Source: a virus. Taken from it: a DNA stretch of 54,931 nucleotides. Shown here one piece after another: positions 1 to 8,500 of the stretch. Below the pieces are notes generated by a model. That model saw only the letters and a program-made list of their open reading frames with translations. It was not told the origin of the DNA and did no database searches. Position 1 is the stretch's first letter. The number at the start of each line of letters is the position of its first letter. Made by a program: the position numbers and the translations under genes. The DNA lies in IMG/VR virus record IMGVR_UViG_3300028897_000717, positions 1-54,931 of that record; one strand, given 5' to 3'.

Positions 1-596
1 TCAAACAACTGCAATATATGAACAGAGTAATGATCCCAATATTTTTCGAGAAAGTAATGGTTGACGGACGCCATACGCCCTATCTTGTTTTCCTTTATAA
101 ACTTAATCAACTCATCTATTTCCATGGGGGGAGGAGAATTAACCCACTTTCTCTTTTCACGGTCAAACCCAAGTTTAACGTTTTTACATATAGCATCAGG
201 CAATGTTCGTTTTAACCGCTCAAACAGCGAACCATACCGCATGTCTTCCTGCACGTTCCAGTACAGCATGCGGTTCCAATCCTTTGCCACGCCCTTGAGG
301 TTTTCATGCGTTTCTATCGTATCATTGGTGTTGTTAATCAGTTTAAAAATGCGGTCGAAAACCTTGTTGTGCTTTTCCAATAGTGGTTTTGGGATAATGG
401 CATTTATCTGTTGTAATGGCATGGCATTAAACAAGTCAGATAGGTGATATAGTAACCATACCCCAAGGAAGTCTTTGCCCAACTTCCCGTTTCGTATGGT
501 GATTTCCTTCCACTTTGGACCGTCACCAACGTTCCACTTTAGGCATATGGCACCATGATTTTCTGTTACCGCTATCTCTGCTTCTTTTCGTCCCAT
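1..596 (-). CDS. Hypothetical protein, 3' end cut by window edge
   Basis: An open frame begins with ATG at 596 and runs off the left edge without a stop, giving at least 198 residues. A purine-rich GGTGAGGGTGG stretch lies just upstream of the ATG and can serve as ribosome binding site. The product begins MGRKEAEIAVTENHGAICLK and is mixed in charge, with no signal peptide or membrane segment. I do not recognise the family. It follows the radical-SAM and sulfotransferase genes on the same strand and is probably cotranscribed with them. Confidence 0.7.
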   Translation of the reverse strand, partial: MGRKEAEIAVTENHGAICLKWNVGDGPKWKEITIRNGKLGKDFLGVWLLYHLSDLFNAMPLQQINAIIPKPLLEKHNKVFDRIFKLINNTNDTIETHENLKGVAKDWNRMLYWNVQEDMRYGSLFERLKRTLPDAICKNVKLGFDREKRKWVNSPPPMEIDELIKFIKENKIGRMASVNHYFLEKYWDHYSVHILQLF

Positions 597-691
597 TTCA
601 CCACCCTCACCTGATAGTAAACAGGGGGTTTCTTGTGTTTATAAAGGTTATTCAAGTTTAATGCCTTGTCACATTTTGTAACCCGCACCAT
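572..691 (-). CDS. Possible small basic protein (39 aa)
   Basis: This short frame fills most of the gap between the radical-SAM stop (709) and the next gene start (596), and overlaps that next gene by 25 nt. It begins MVRVTKCDKALNLNN and is lysine-rich. The upstream sequence lacks a convincing ribosome binding site. The frame extends further upstream only by overlapping the radical-SAM gene. It may not be expressed, and no family is recognised. Confidence 0.3.
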   Translation of the reverse strand: MVRVTKCDKALNLNNLYKHKKPPVYYQVRVVKWDEKKQR

Positions 692-708
692 GTGCGTGGA
701 CCCGTCTA

Positions 709-1812
709 TTATATGAAATTGAGGTGACGGGGTGGTTCGCCTTTTGGTTTTTCCAGTTTCGCCTCGCCTCTTTTTAGTTTCCATAAGAACTCGTTCACCT
801 TGTGTTGCAAGCATAATGACCCGCACATAGTCTTGGCATTGAAACGCTCCGATGCTAATTCACCAATAACTTGCCAGTATCTTTTGCCTTGCCAAATTCG
901 TTTGAAAGAATCATCGACGATACTACCAATGTGAAAGCGCGCATATCTTTCGCCAAAGAACATGCCACATGGAGCGACCAGACCGCTACCGCTAAATTGC
1001 ATAATAAAAGGAGGACCATAACAACGATCATATTCCCTCTTTCCCTCGCTTAAAATTTTTGACCATTTCGCCTTGACAAGATAATCAGGAGTGCTTAACG
1101 CCTCCGCTTCCGTTAGGATTGGGATTAGCTTTGGGTATTTATCGTACTCTACGCCTAAGTCTCCGTCTTCATTGTCACTGCAGTGCTTGAAGATAGTATA
1201 ATCCACCCCCAACTGCTTGCCCAGTCTTGCCAACGGTAAAACCTGGTCGGCAAAACTCGGGAGCGTGACCATCTGCAACCCTATGGTACAGTCGCACCCC
1301 AACTCCTTCTTTACCTTCATACATTGCCTTATTGTTTCCACAACGCGGTCGAACGCCGTAATAGAGCATCCGTGAATTTCTGCGTACCTATTCGGCATCG
1401 CCGCAGATATGTTAAATCGGAGATAATCAAGAGCAGGAAGAATATCCCAAAGATGGTCCCTTTTAAGTAGGAATCCATTCGTGCCAAGAGCCATTGAAAG
1501 ACCGTTCTGCTTGCCCCTGATAATCGCGTCATACAGGTGCGGATTACACGTGCTTTCTCCATCACTTACAAAGCTCACCCCTTTTACACCAATTTCGGCG
1601 GCATCATCTAAGAATCGAAATATTACATCTCGGGATAAATTGATATTAGTATTGGTCTGCACTTGGCCATAGCAAAATACACACCGATAGCTACATTTGG
1701 TGCCCATGCTACAGTCAATGGTTATTGGTGCTATACGCTCCCCTGCGAGCCACGCCTCAACCCTATCCCTATGCCACTGTAACTTATGCCCATCTAAAAC
1801 TAATTCGCCCAT
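709..1812 (-). CDS. Radical SAM/SPASM enzyme
   Basis: A 367-residue radical-SAM protein. The 4Fe-4S motif CxxxCxxC is at C40, C44 and C47 (KCSYRCVFCYG). The C-terminal third has further cysteines in an SPASM-like arrangement (DRCYGP, APCGMF, MCGSLC), which would bind auxiliary clusters. Family members reductively cleave SAM to start radical chemistry on peptides or sugars, and the substrate cannot be told here. It shares a start block (KLQWH..R...WLAGE), Cys spacing and a PPRHLNFI tail with the radical-SAM protein at 6426-7442, so the two are paralogues. It starts 3 nt after the sulfotransferase upstream and belongs to the same operon. Confidence 0.9.
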   Translation of the reverse strand: MGELVLDGHKLQWHRDRVEAWLAGERIAPITIDCSMGTKCSYRCVFCYGQVQTNTNINLSRDVIFRFLDDAAEIGVKGVSFVSDGESTCNPHLYDAIIRGKQNGLSMALGTNGFLLKRDHLWDILPALDYLRFNISAAMPNRYAEIHGCSITAFDRVVETIRQCMKVKKELGCDCTIGLQMVTLPSFADQVLPLARLGKQLGVDYTIFKHCSDNEDGDLGVEYDKYPKLIPILTEAEALSTPDYLVKAKWSKILSEGKREYDRCYGPPFIMQFSGSGLVAPCGMFFGERYARFHIGSIVDDSFKRIWQGKRYWQVIGELASERFNAKTMCGSLCLQHKVNEFLWKLKRGEAKLEKPKGEPPRHLNFI

Positions 1813-1815
1813 CCT

Positions 1816-2439
1816 TTACTCTGGTAATTCCTTTCTATACCCAAAGTTATCAAAAATCTTTGCGTCCTTTTTTAATACCAGGTCAACCAATTCATCATCG
1901 TAATAATATGCCGTCTCTCTGTGGTCGGATGTATTCATTACGCCCAAGTCACACAATTTTTGTTTCACCTCATATCCCATGTTCAGGATATCGGCAATCT
2001 GTTCCGTTAATCCATCCTCCATGCGGCATATTTTATCCAAGAGGCACGCTTGTGGCTTGTTCGGGTGAAACCATTGTATGATCATTCGTGCCGTCATGAA
2101 TCCCACACTATCATCAAATAAATTTGTCTTCACGTAAGTCCCCAACTGTTTTTGTGTTGGCAATAACATGAATTCCTTGAATGACATGCCCTTTAAACTC
2201 ATTGTTACAAGATTTGCCCACCAGCTCACGTACCAGTCAAAGGGGTTGCGCACAAAACCGAAACAGAATCTATTTGCTAAATCCACCCCAAAGAGTTCGT
2301 GTGCCTTATAAATTGGTGCATGTCGGTCATTGGTCATCACAACAATGTCGTAACTGGCGTAACGATTAAAAAATTCCCGCAGCAGTGTGCCACCCGTTTT
2401 GGGAAAGTGCGAGTATACAAATGTGCGCCCTATTATCAT
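1816..2439 (-). CDS. Sulfotransferase family protein
   Basis: A 207-residue protein with the two hallmark PAPS-binding elements of sulfotransferases. The 5'-phosphosulfate loop is HFPKTGGT (residues 11-18). The 3'-phosphate element is GFVRNPFDWYVSWW (Arg64). The order and spacing fit the compact Sulfotransfer_2-like families that sulfate carbohydrates. The predicted reaction is transfer of sulfate from PAPS to an unknown acceptor, probably a glycan given the neighbours. Its start overlaps the preceding methyltransferase stop by 4 nt (ATGA), implying translational coupling. It is one of seven putative sulfotransferases in the window. Confidence 0.85.
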   Translation of the reverse strand: MIIGRTFVYSHFPKTGGTLLREFFNRYASYDIVVMTNDRHAPIYKAHELFGVDLANRFCFGFVRNPFDWYVSWWANLVTMSLKGMSFKEFMLLPTQKQLGTYVKTNLFDDSVGFMTARMIIQWFHPNKPQACLLDKICRMEDGLTEQIADILNMGYEVKQKLCDLGVMNTSDHRETAYYYDDELVDLVLKKDAKIFDNFGYRKELPE

Positions 2440-3275
2440 TCTTTATCCCTAGTCAGATACCAACATGCCCTTAAGGCCAACCTAGCCGAAAACCCTACCA
2501 ATGGTATAAACGGTCGTTGTACTTTTTCTAATATGGGAATTTTGGGATTCCACTTCCCCTTTATTCTTATTTCATCGGCATTGTCCCATTCTGTGGATTC
2601 AATCATTGTGTAATACCATAGAGGGTGAAGTGTCCAACCAGAAAATATATTAATCATTGTATGAACCACATCTTCGTATGATGCCAAGTATACTGATTCA
2701 TGCGATATGCTTTTTGATCTATGGTCTGGCCTGTCAGTTGCCACCCTATCTTTACGGTCACGATGAAATATTTCGCTCTCTATAATTATTGTTTTCACTG
2801 AATCGGAAATAAGTCTTACTATTTCAGTCCATGGGTTTGTCATATGGTAAATCAAACCGAGGCATGATATAACGTCATAGTTATTGTCTGGTGTAAAATT
2901 GCGTACATTGGTTGTATGCCACTTTATTCGGGTTGTATCTATATTGGGGATTCGGTCTTTGATTTTATTCCATTGCTTCCTGAAATCCAGGCGTCCCTCA
3001 ACTGCGGTGACATGTTCTGCCCCTGCCCGAATATATTCTATAGGGAAATGTCCTGCATTGGAGCCCAAGTCAAGTATGCTTTTGCCTTCAAATAGGTCTC
3101 TGCGACTATTGATCCACAATGTCAGGGGTCCCAAGCGCCCATTATAATCGCCACCCAATAAAGTGCCATCATCCAATATCTGATTAATAAGCGAACCATT
3201 AAGGCAGTTTATAACGCCTGAACGCTTATATATGCCATCATCTCCTATTGGTAATCCCGTTCTATAAAAAGACAT
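2436..3275 (-). CDS. SAM-dependent methyltransferase (class I)
   Basis: A 279-residue protein with a classical SAM-binding Rossmann core: motif I ILDLGSNAGHFPIEY near residues 67-81, an acidic VEGR loop about 20 residues later, and an ISCLGLIYHM post-motif. The motif style resembles the CmoB/DUF1698 group of small-molecule or tRNA methyltransferases. Between a split transketolase and a sulfotransferase it could methylate a sugar or sugar precursor, which is inference. It begins directly after the transketolase C-half stop (3276). Confidence 0.8.
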   Translation of the reverse strand: MSFYRTGLPIGDDGIYKRSGVINCLNGSLINQILDDGTLLGGDYNGRLGPLTLWINSRRDLFEGKSILDLGSNAGHFPIEYIRAGAEHVTAVEGRLDFRKQWNKIKDRIPNIDTTRIKWHTTNVRNFTPDNNYDVISCLGLIYHMTNPWTEIVRLISDSVKTIIIESEIFHRDRKDRVATDRPDHRSKSISHESVYLASYEDVVHTMINIFSGWTLHPLWYYTMIESTEWDNADEIRIKGKWNPKIPILEKVQRPFIPLVGFSARLALRACWYLTRDKE

Positions 3276-3758
3276 TTACACCCTTATGTATGCTGGTTTC
3301 TTGCTTTTAATAAACTTATCAATCAAAATATCAAACCTATCTGCATCGTAGTATGGGTCATAAACCTTCATACCTATCATATCTATGAGTTTTATGTCAT
3401 CCTTGCCGCAACAATGGCAATCGCCAAGGAATCGAAAGTAATCATCACATCCGGTTGCAATGAATTTGACTGGCAATTCCTGTAGTACAACATCATTTCG
3501 TATCTGCTCAAGCGCTCTGTAAACGAGAAAGTTCACTATGCTATAAACAACTGGTCGCATGCCTGCAAGCGCCATCCCTGCAGCTATCCCGACCATGCCC
3601 TGTTCGGCAACCCCGCAATTGGTTATCCGTTCTGGCATTTCATCATGCATTTTATCAATGGCGCCAAAACCCATATCCCCCACAAGCAAATGATAACGCT
3701 CGTCTTTTCTGAAATAGGGGACTAACTGGTCTATTATGATTTTGCGGTAGTTGCTCAT
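3276..3758 (-). CDS. Transketolase-like, pyrimidine-binding (C) subunit
   Basis: 160 residues matching the Pyr domain of transketolase: RITNCGVAEQGMVGIAAGMA contains the conserved glutamate that activates thiamine diphosphate, followed by RPVVYSIVNFLVYRALEQIR. It lacks the usual third (Transketolase_C) domain, so it is about half the length of an ordinary C-terminal subunit. It directly abuts the N-half gene (3759). The two presumably form a split TPP enzyme transferring a two-carbon unit onto a sugar or aldehyde. Split transketolases occur in polysaccharide clusters. The product here is unknown. Confidence 0.85.
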   Translation of the reverse strand: MSNYRKIIIDQLVPYFRKDERYHLLVGDMGFGAIDKMHDEMPERITNCGVAEQGMVGIAAGMALAGMRPVVYSIVNFLVYRALEQIRNDVVLQELPVKFIATGCDDYFRFLGDCHCCGKDDIKLIDMIGMKVYDPYYDADRFDILIDKFIKSKKPAYIRV

Positions 3759-4505
3759 TTATAGGCGCAATTCATCCTGTGTTGGTAAACGATAATGAAA
3801 CTTCGGTACATTCTCTGCCACTAACAGGCCATACCCCTTAATTGTTTCTGCCATAACGCAATGGGGGAACTTGTCACCCACATACATATTTAGCGTTTCA
3901 ATTAATTCTGCCATATCATGTCCGTTACATATTATGGGCCACAACCCAAAACCGCTTAACCGCCTGCGTAGCGAATCATTAAACCTATCCATTACATTAA
4001 TTCTGAAATCCATGGCCTGCAAGCGGTTATCGTCCACTATTATTGCAAGGTTGTTTAATTCATGCTTGACGGCAAACTGAATGGCTTCCCAGTTGCTCCC
4101 TTCCTGCATTTCGCCGTCTCCTACAATACAAAAGACTCGACCCTCATGACCCAGTACCTTTTTTCCGAAGGCCGCGCCTACCGCTATCGGCAGTCCGTGT
4201 CCCAACGAACCGCACCCTGCGGTTATCCCATAATTCAAGTTGCGGGCGGAACAACCGGGAAGCTCAAAGTTTAACCATACCTCTCTCGGTATTTTGCCTA
4301 AGTCGGTAAGTATGGCATAAAGTCCATAACACCCATGTGCCTTGCTAAATATCAATTCATCATGGTCACCCATAACCTCGTAATACAGGGCAACCAATAT
4401 ATCCACACAGGACAGGGATGGCGCTATGTGCCCCTGCTTATTGCGCACAGCAACATCTATGACTTCACGCCTTATTTGGTCTGCTTTATTTTGATGGGGT
4501 TCCAA
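3759..4505 (-). CDS. Transketolase-like, TPP-binding (N) subunit
   Basis: A 248-residue N-terminal transketolase domain. It shows the QGHIAPSLSCVDILVALYYE helix, FSKAHGCYGLYAIL, GSLGHGLPIAVGAA, and the Mg/TPP motif GDGEMQEG followed about 26 residues later by DDNRLQ. The start appears to be TTG at 4505, lying inside the small upstream gene (4486-4596), so translation is probably coupled. It partners with the Pyr subunit immediately downstream. Together they make a minimal split enzyme without the C-terminal domain. Confidence 0.87.
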   Translation of the reverse strand: MEPHQNKADQIRREVIDVAVRNKQGHIAPSLSCVDILVALYYEVMGDHDELIFSKAHGCYGLYAILTDLGKIPREVWLNFELPGCSARNLNYGITAGCGSLGHGLPIAVGAAFGKKVLGHEGRVFCIVGDGEMQEGSNWEAIQFAVKHELNNLAIIVDDNRLQAMDFRINVMDRFNDSLRRRLSGFGLWPIICNGHDMAELIETLNMYVGDKFPHCVMAETIKGYGLLVAENVPKFHYRLPTQDELRL

Positions 4506-4596
4506 TTGGTCCGTGGCCTCCGCCTTTCCCTTTCCCCTTACCCTTGCCCTTAGATTTGATTTTTCCGCCAGGACAGTTTTTCTTTTTTGCCATCAT
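4486..4596 (-). CDS. Small Lys/Gly-rich protein (36 aa)
   Basis: A 37-codon frame with tandem ATG ATG at 4596-4591 preceded by a strong GGAGGAA site. The product begins MMAKKKNCPGGKIKSKGK, continues with alternating Gly-Lys, then GGGHGPIGTPSK. It is extremely basic and low in complexity. It ends inside the start of the transketolase N-subunit. The strong ribosome binding site argues that it is translated. Function unknown: nucleic-acid binding is a guess from composition only. Confidence 0.6.
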   Translation of the reverse strand: MMAKKKNCPGGKIKSKGKGKGKGKGGGHGPIGTPSK

Positions 4597-4651
4597 TTCC
4601 TCCATTAATTGTAAAGCGTTATGTGTTCCCAATCGAAATAACTGTTGAAAT

Positions 4652-4972
4652 CTATCGTCTTAATCCTATACCTGCAGGAGCGCCAGGAACAGTTTTGTTG
4701 AAGTCGAAAGGGACGTTTACACTGTGCCCCCATATGTTTCTGGCATTTACCTCAATATGGTGATTGCCATTGGATATGCCTGCCAAGTCCATGAGAATAA
4801 CAACTGTTTCACCGCCAACGTCCGTCTCTGCGTATGGCACATAAGTTGGCGCTCCATCAAAAATGACTTCATATTCGTCAACGTCAGTTTGCGGGTCACA
4901 CACGAGAAATGGGTTTGCCATTGCAAATGCTGGCAATAAAACAATGGCAACAATTAAAAATAATGTTTTCAT
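4652..4972 (-). CDS. Exported fibronectin-like small protein
   Basis: A 106-residue protein with a clear Sec signal peptide (MKTLFLIVAIVLLPAFAMA, then NPFLVCDPQ). The mature part looks all-beta, with alternating hydrophobics such as YEVIFDGAPTYVP, GETVVILMDLAGI and GNHHIEVNARNIWG. This resembles a single fibronectin-III or Ig-like domain ending in a proline-rich tail. Such exported proteins occur in phage genomes, but the role is unknown. It is probably secreted or periplasmic in the infected host. Confidence 0.75.
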   Translation of the reverse strand: MKTLFLIVAIVLLPAFAMANPFLVCDPQTDVDEYEVIFDGAPTYVPYAETDVGGETVVILMDLAGISNGNHHIEVNARNIWGHSVNVPFDFNKTVPGAPAGIGLRR

Positions 4973-4984
4973 ATGGTTATCTCC

Positions 4985-5713
4985 TTATTTAAATGATTCT
5001 TTATACACAGGAAACATATTGAATATAAGTCTATCGCGATTTAAAACCTCTTGCACCATGTCGTTATCATAATATTCAGTCCAATGCTTTTTGCCCTTGG
5101 TAATATTTGCCTTTGGGAAATTCCTTAGAGACCCTATGTGTTGGGGTGATAATTCAATGGTTTCACTTAATAGTTTATACAAAACATTGGGAATCCCAAA
5201 CTCCATGGGCACTATTGCGTCGGCTAATTGTAAGTTTTTAAACTCCGTAACCCACTCATGGTTTGGCATCCTTAAAGTTCTAGCGATATCATAAAACAAC
5301 ATAACAAACCTTACCGTAAACGACCCCATATCCTTGGGAAATCTATTCTTGTGTGTATCCCTCAGATATTCGGTCTCATATGGTAATTGGTCTACGGGAT
5401 CCATAAATACATAATCCATGAAACTCATATTCTTCCGTTTGCGTAGTCCCTTGTACCAAATAGTTACATACCAATCTAATGGGTTGCGGACAAAACCAAA
5501 CTTGAAACATGTATGGATATCAAAGTAATTTATGAAACTTAGTGGTTTGTGCCAATACCCACTCTTATCTATTTTTGTTGGCACTCCATCCGTCGGTTTA
5601 TAGACGATCTCGAAATTATCCTCAATCCACTTCTTTACGCTGGTCCCGCCAGTATGTTGCAAATGAACAAATATCGCGTGCTTTTCCGTGTCCGGGTTTT
5701 TAAATATTATCAT
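4985..5713 (-). CDS. Sulfotransferase family protein (tandem copy A)
   Basis: A 242-residue putative sulfotransferase. ATG at 5713 is chosen because it overlaps the preceding stop as ATGA and gives the same N-terminus as the neighbouring paralogue (M-IFKNPDT versus M-IFENPDT). The 5'-phosphosulfate loop is HLQHTGGTSVKKW, with the usual PK replaced by QH. The 3' element is GFVRNPLDWYVTIW. It is a close tandem duplicate of 5710-6426. A longer frame reaches 5767 but would overlap the upstream gene by 58 nt. Confidence 0.82.
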   Translation of the reverse strand: MIIFKNPDTEKHAIFVHLQHTGGTSVKKWIEDNFEIVYKPTDGVPTKIDKSGYWHKPLSFINYFDIHTCFKFGFVRNPLDWYVTIWYKGLRKRKNMSFMDYVFMDPVDQLPYETEYLRDTHKNRFPKDMGSFTVRFVMLFYDIARTLRMPNHEWVTEFKNLQLADAIVPMEFGIPNVLYKLLSETIELSPQHIGSLRNFPKANITKGKKHWTEYYDNDMVQEVLNRDRLIFNMFPVYKESFK

Positions 5714-6426
5714 CGCAACATATCCATATACATTGGGAACGCCTTGAATATCAAGCGATCTCGCCACACGACTTCGCGCACCATTGCGTCATCATAATAT
5801 TCCTGCCAAGGTTTTCGTTCTGTGCTGTTTTCATGCGGAAATTCCGTATCGTTCTTGAACCCAAGTGTATCAGTCAAGAGTTGCCGCAATATGCCTATAT
5901 GTCCTAATTCCATTGGTGCTATCGCATCCGCAAGGCATAATTCCCGCCAACGGGAACGCCAATTAGGGTCTATTACTATCTTTGCTAAATCAAAATAAGC
6001 AGTCAAAAAACGCCACGTAAGCATGCCTATATTTTGTGGTATCCTCTTAAAAGACTCAAACACTACTCTCGTATTCCCATAAGCGTAGGGCAACTGTTCC
6101 GAAACAGGCAAAGACATAAAGTGTTTAAAACTCCATGATTGGCGTTCCTCCCCCCTTCTATGCCAATACGATACATACCAATCAAATGGATTACGTATAA
6201 AACCAAACTTAAAGCACATCTGAATCTCATAATTTTGTGCCAAACATAGTGGTTTATGCCAATAACCACTCCTATCAACCATGCTATCTGTTACTACTCC
6301 ATCGCCAGGTTCGTAAACAATCCTGTAGTTTTGCTCCAACCACTTTTTTGTGCTGCTCCCTCCAGTATGCTGCAAGTGGGTAAATATTGCTCGCTTGCCC
6401 GTGTCTGGATTTTCAAAAATAACCAT
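5710..6426 (-). CDS. Sulfotransferase family protein (tandem copy B)
   Basis: A 238-residue paralogue of the gene at 4985-5713. The PAPS loop is HLQHTGGSSTKKW and the 3'-phosphate element is GFIRNPFDWYVSYW. ATG at 6426 overlaps the radical-SAM stop as TAATG, making a coupled operon. Both copies share the unusual LQHTGG loop, so the substitution is ancestral to the pair. A dispersed 16-bp palindrome (5941-5956) lies inside the gene and encodes SRWRE. The acceptor is unknown. Confidence 0.82.
   Translation of the reverse strand: MVIFENPDTGKRAIFTHLQHTGGSSTKKWLEQNYRIVYEPGDGVVTDSMVDRSGYWHKPLCLAQNYEIQMCFKFGFIRNPFDWYVSYWHRRGEERQSWSFKHFMSLPVSEQLPYAYGNTRVVFESFKRIPQNIGMLTWRFLTAYFDLAKIVIDPNWRSRWRELCLADAIAPMELGHIGILRQLLTDTLGFKNDTEFPHENSTERKPWQEYYDDAMVREVVWRDRLIFKAFPMYMDMLR
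5941..5956. repeat. Dispersed 16-bp palindrome, copy 1
   Basis: TTCCCG-CCAA-CGGGAA, a perfect 6-bp inverted repeat around a 4-nt centre. It lies inside the sulfotransferase gene 5710-6426 and is translated there as SRWRE. Confidence 0.9.
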
Positions 6427-7442
6427 TATATAAAATTTACGTGCTTTGGCGGTTCCTCTTTCAGCGCCCATAAATAACGGTTGCAGGCATCCATCCTACA
6501 CATCTTGCGACACTCTGTGCAATCAGGTGTGGGTTTGTTTATAGTCCACACCATATCGCTAAACGGTTGTTTCTTGATATTTCCATAGTAGAACGCCTTA
6601 TTCCCCAGGTGAGCGCTACATGACCATAATCCGCCCCCACTATCTAAGTATGCCCAGAAAGGTAGGGCATAGCATTTGTCATATGCACGCTCTGCATTGT
6701 CTGCCGTGTTTGTGCGGTATATTATGGGGAACCCATCAATTTCGACCCTCTCTGTCCAAGAGGAATAATCTATGTCTCCATATGGGGCATCACTTGAGGG
6801 GTGCTGCGAGTACGGTTTTATTACCAGATAATCCATGCCAATGTTTTTTGCCATTTTAGCCAACTCAAACACTTCGTCCCTATTTTCGGGCAACCAAAGC
6901 ATCTGAAAACCCAACACACACGGATATTGATTACGCTCCCTGATAGACGCCGCTCGTTCCATGTTTCTTAATGTCTGATAAAATTTGTTTTCCTTAACGC
7001 CGTGTAGTTTGGCATACGTGCCCGGAAATCCAGCATCCACGCTCGTCTTTATCCAGTGGCAGTACGGGAGTATCTTTTCGGCAAGTTCCTGTTTTAGCAA
7101 TCCGCCATTAGTGGTTATGGCCACATCTAAACCGCTTAACACGGCAGTTCTCACTATTTCCGCAATATCCCCATGAAGCAACGGTTCCCCTTCTCCCGCA
7201 AACATAACGCTCTTGGTGCCTACCCCTGCCATCTCACCGAATGTGGCCTCAAGCAACCCAATATCTAGTTTGCGTCTCTTGTATCCCATAAAGTCAAGGG
7301 CACAAAAGACACATCGGTGTTGGCATGCCCCTATCGGGCTAATCTCCACATATATTGGCCCTATCGGTTCTCCGTTCAACCACTTGGTGATTCTTTTGGG
7401 GTGAAATTGTAATTTTTGGCTATCAATATAATATTTATCCAT
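6426..7442 (-). CDS. Radical SAM/SPASM enzyme
   Basis: A 338-residue radical-SAM protein with CxxxCxxC at C40, C44 and C47 (ACQHRCVFCALD). GEGEPLLHG supplies the GGE-type SAM-binding motif. The C-terminal SPASM-like region is rich in cysteine (DKCYALP, LWSCSAHLG, DCTECRKMCRMDAC). ATG at 7442 is preferred to an upstream GTG. It is a paralogue of 709-1812, with the same N-terminal block, Cys positions and a PPKHVNFI end. It sits directly upstream of two sulfotransferases. The peptide or sugar substrate is unknown. Confidence 0.9.
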   Translation of the reverse strand: MDKYYIDSQKLQFHPKRITKWLNGEPIGPIYVEISPIGACQHRCVFCALDFMGYKRRKLDIGLLEATFGEMAGVGTKSVMFAGEGEPLLHGDIAEIVRTAVLSGLDVAITTNGGLLKQELAEKILPYCHWIKTSVDAGFPGTYAKLHGVKENKFYQTLRNMERAASIRERNQYPCVLGFQMLWLPENRDEVFELAKMAKNIGMDYLVIKPYSQHPSSDAPYGDIDYSSWTERVEIDGFPIIYRTNTADNAERAYDKCYALPFWAYLDSGGGLWSCSAHLGNKAFYYGNIKKQPFSDMVWTINKPTPDCTECRKMCRMDACNRYLWALKEEPPKHVNFI

Positions 7443-8427
7443 TGACACATCTCAAATCAAAACGTCTACAACCATATTGACTATGTATATATTCATGGCA
7501 TGTGTTACATACTGTTATGCATATATCTATATCTACAGATTCAATGGGGTTCTGTTTTATACCTTCTAGATGATGACAATGGAGGCTTTTATTGTCCCCG
7601 CATATTTGGCATTCCCAACCATCACGCTCAAATACCATTTGGCGTAATTCGGGTTGCACTTCTCTTGCAGAATATTTTTCTCGTCCCCTGAGAAATTTTC
7701 GTTGATTAAAGGTGGGACATTCATTTTTGCATTCATCAGAGCAATATAATCGAGACTCTCCGTGATTTACTAAATGTGTTACTCGTATCCGGTTACGGAC
7801 AGCGTTTTGAGTGGGGGTAAACCAGATGCCACAATAAGCGCATTTTACTTGTAAAATATTTGTTTCTGTAGGTTTCCTCCGAACGTCTTCCATAAATTTG
7901 ATTTGTTTAGCATAAGTATCATATGCACATAATTGGCGTTTTTTTACACCCCCCTTCCAACTTGATGACTTTTCTTTTTTCCTTGAGTTTTTTTGGAACC
8001 AAAGCAACCAACAAGTCTTATTACAAAAGAAATGTTTATTTCTTTTGAGAGCATAAGGGGTAACCATCTTAGGTTTTTTGCAGTTACTACATGCTACTTT
8101 GATTTTGGTAGATTTTCGTTGATAATTCCCCTTGCTTAACCATGAACGAAAACATTTTTGGTCACAGAAAAAATGCTTATTACGTTTTGCACGAGAGGGG
8201 TGAACAAATTTTTTTGTACCACACTCGCCACATTGAACTTCAATGCTACTAAATTGAGGGTTATTTGTTCCTCTGGTATTTTCTGATAACCATAATGCTT
8301 GGCACTTACTGTCGCAAAAATGTCTTTTAGACCTAACCGCACGAGCAAGTGTTAATCTTTTTGGTTTATTGCAGTATGCACACAAGACTTTGACTCTTTC
8401 TTTTCTTTCTTTTGTATGCTGTCTCAT
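7435..8427 (-). CDS. HNH homing endonuclease with zinc-finger array
   Basis: A 330-residue free-standing homing-type endonuclease. Four treble-clef-like zinc modules (CxxC, then FC..KC....W) occupy roughly residues 13-240. The C-terminal HNH nuclease follows: VFERDGWECQICG, then LHCHHLEGI, then VCNTCHEYIH. The zinc array probably reads DNA. It overlaps the radical-SAM gene downstream by 8 nt. The gene at 42920-43783 has the same architecture, so the two are related. It is probably a selfish element inserted between phage genes. Confidence 0.85.
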   Translation of the reverse strand: MRQHTKERKERVKVLCAYCNKPKRLTLARAVRSKRHFCDSKCQALWLSENTRGTNNPQFSSIEVQCGECGTKKFVHPSRAKRNKHFFCDQKCFRSWLSKGNYQRKSTKIKVACSNCKKPKMVTPYALKRNKHFFCNKTCWLLWFQKNSRKKEKSSSWKGGVKKRQLCAYDTYAKQIKFMEDVRRKPTETNILQVKCAYCGIWFTPTQNAVRNRIRVTHLVNHGESRLYCSDECKNECPTFNQRKFLRGREKYSAREVQPELRQMVFERDGWECQICGDNKSLHCHHLEGIKQNPIESVDIDICITVCNTCHEYIHSQYGCRRFDLRCVNG

Positions 8428-8430
8428 GTC

Positions 8431-8500
8431 TTATAAATACCCAAATCGCTCCATAGCCAGTTTAAATTTTGATCGCTTTTTCCATGTATTATCATGGCCA
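8431..8500 (-). pseudogene. Possible sulfotransferase C-terminal relic
   Basis: In the gap between two genes one frame reads NTWKKRSKFKLAMERFGYL and then stops at 8431-8433. This resembles the FTATMENFGYL terminus of the sulfotransferase at 10358-11302. It has no start codon or upstream domain, so I read it as the tail left after most of a sulfotransferase gene was lost, perhaps when the HNH gene next door arrived. A 25-codon ATG frame also spans this gap. Evidence is limited to about 15 residues. Confidence 0.35.

Noticed and set aside
4985-5767. Longer start for sulfotransferase copy A at 5767
   Set aside because: It would overlap the upstream gene by 58 nt. ATG 5713 gives an ATGA junction and matches the N-terminus of the paralogue.
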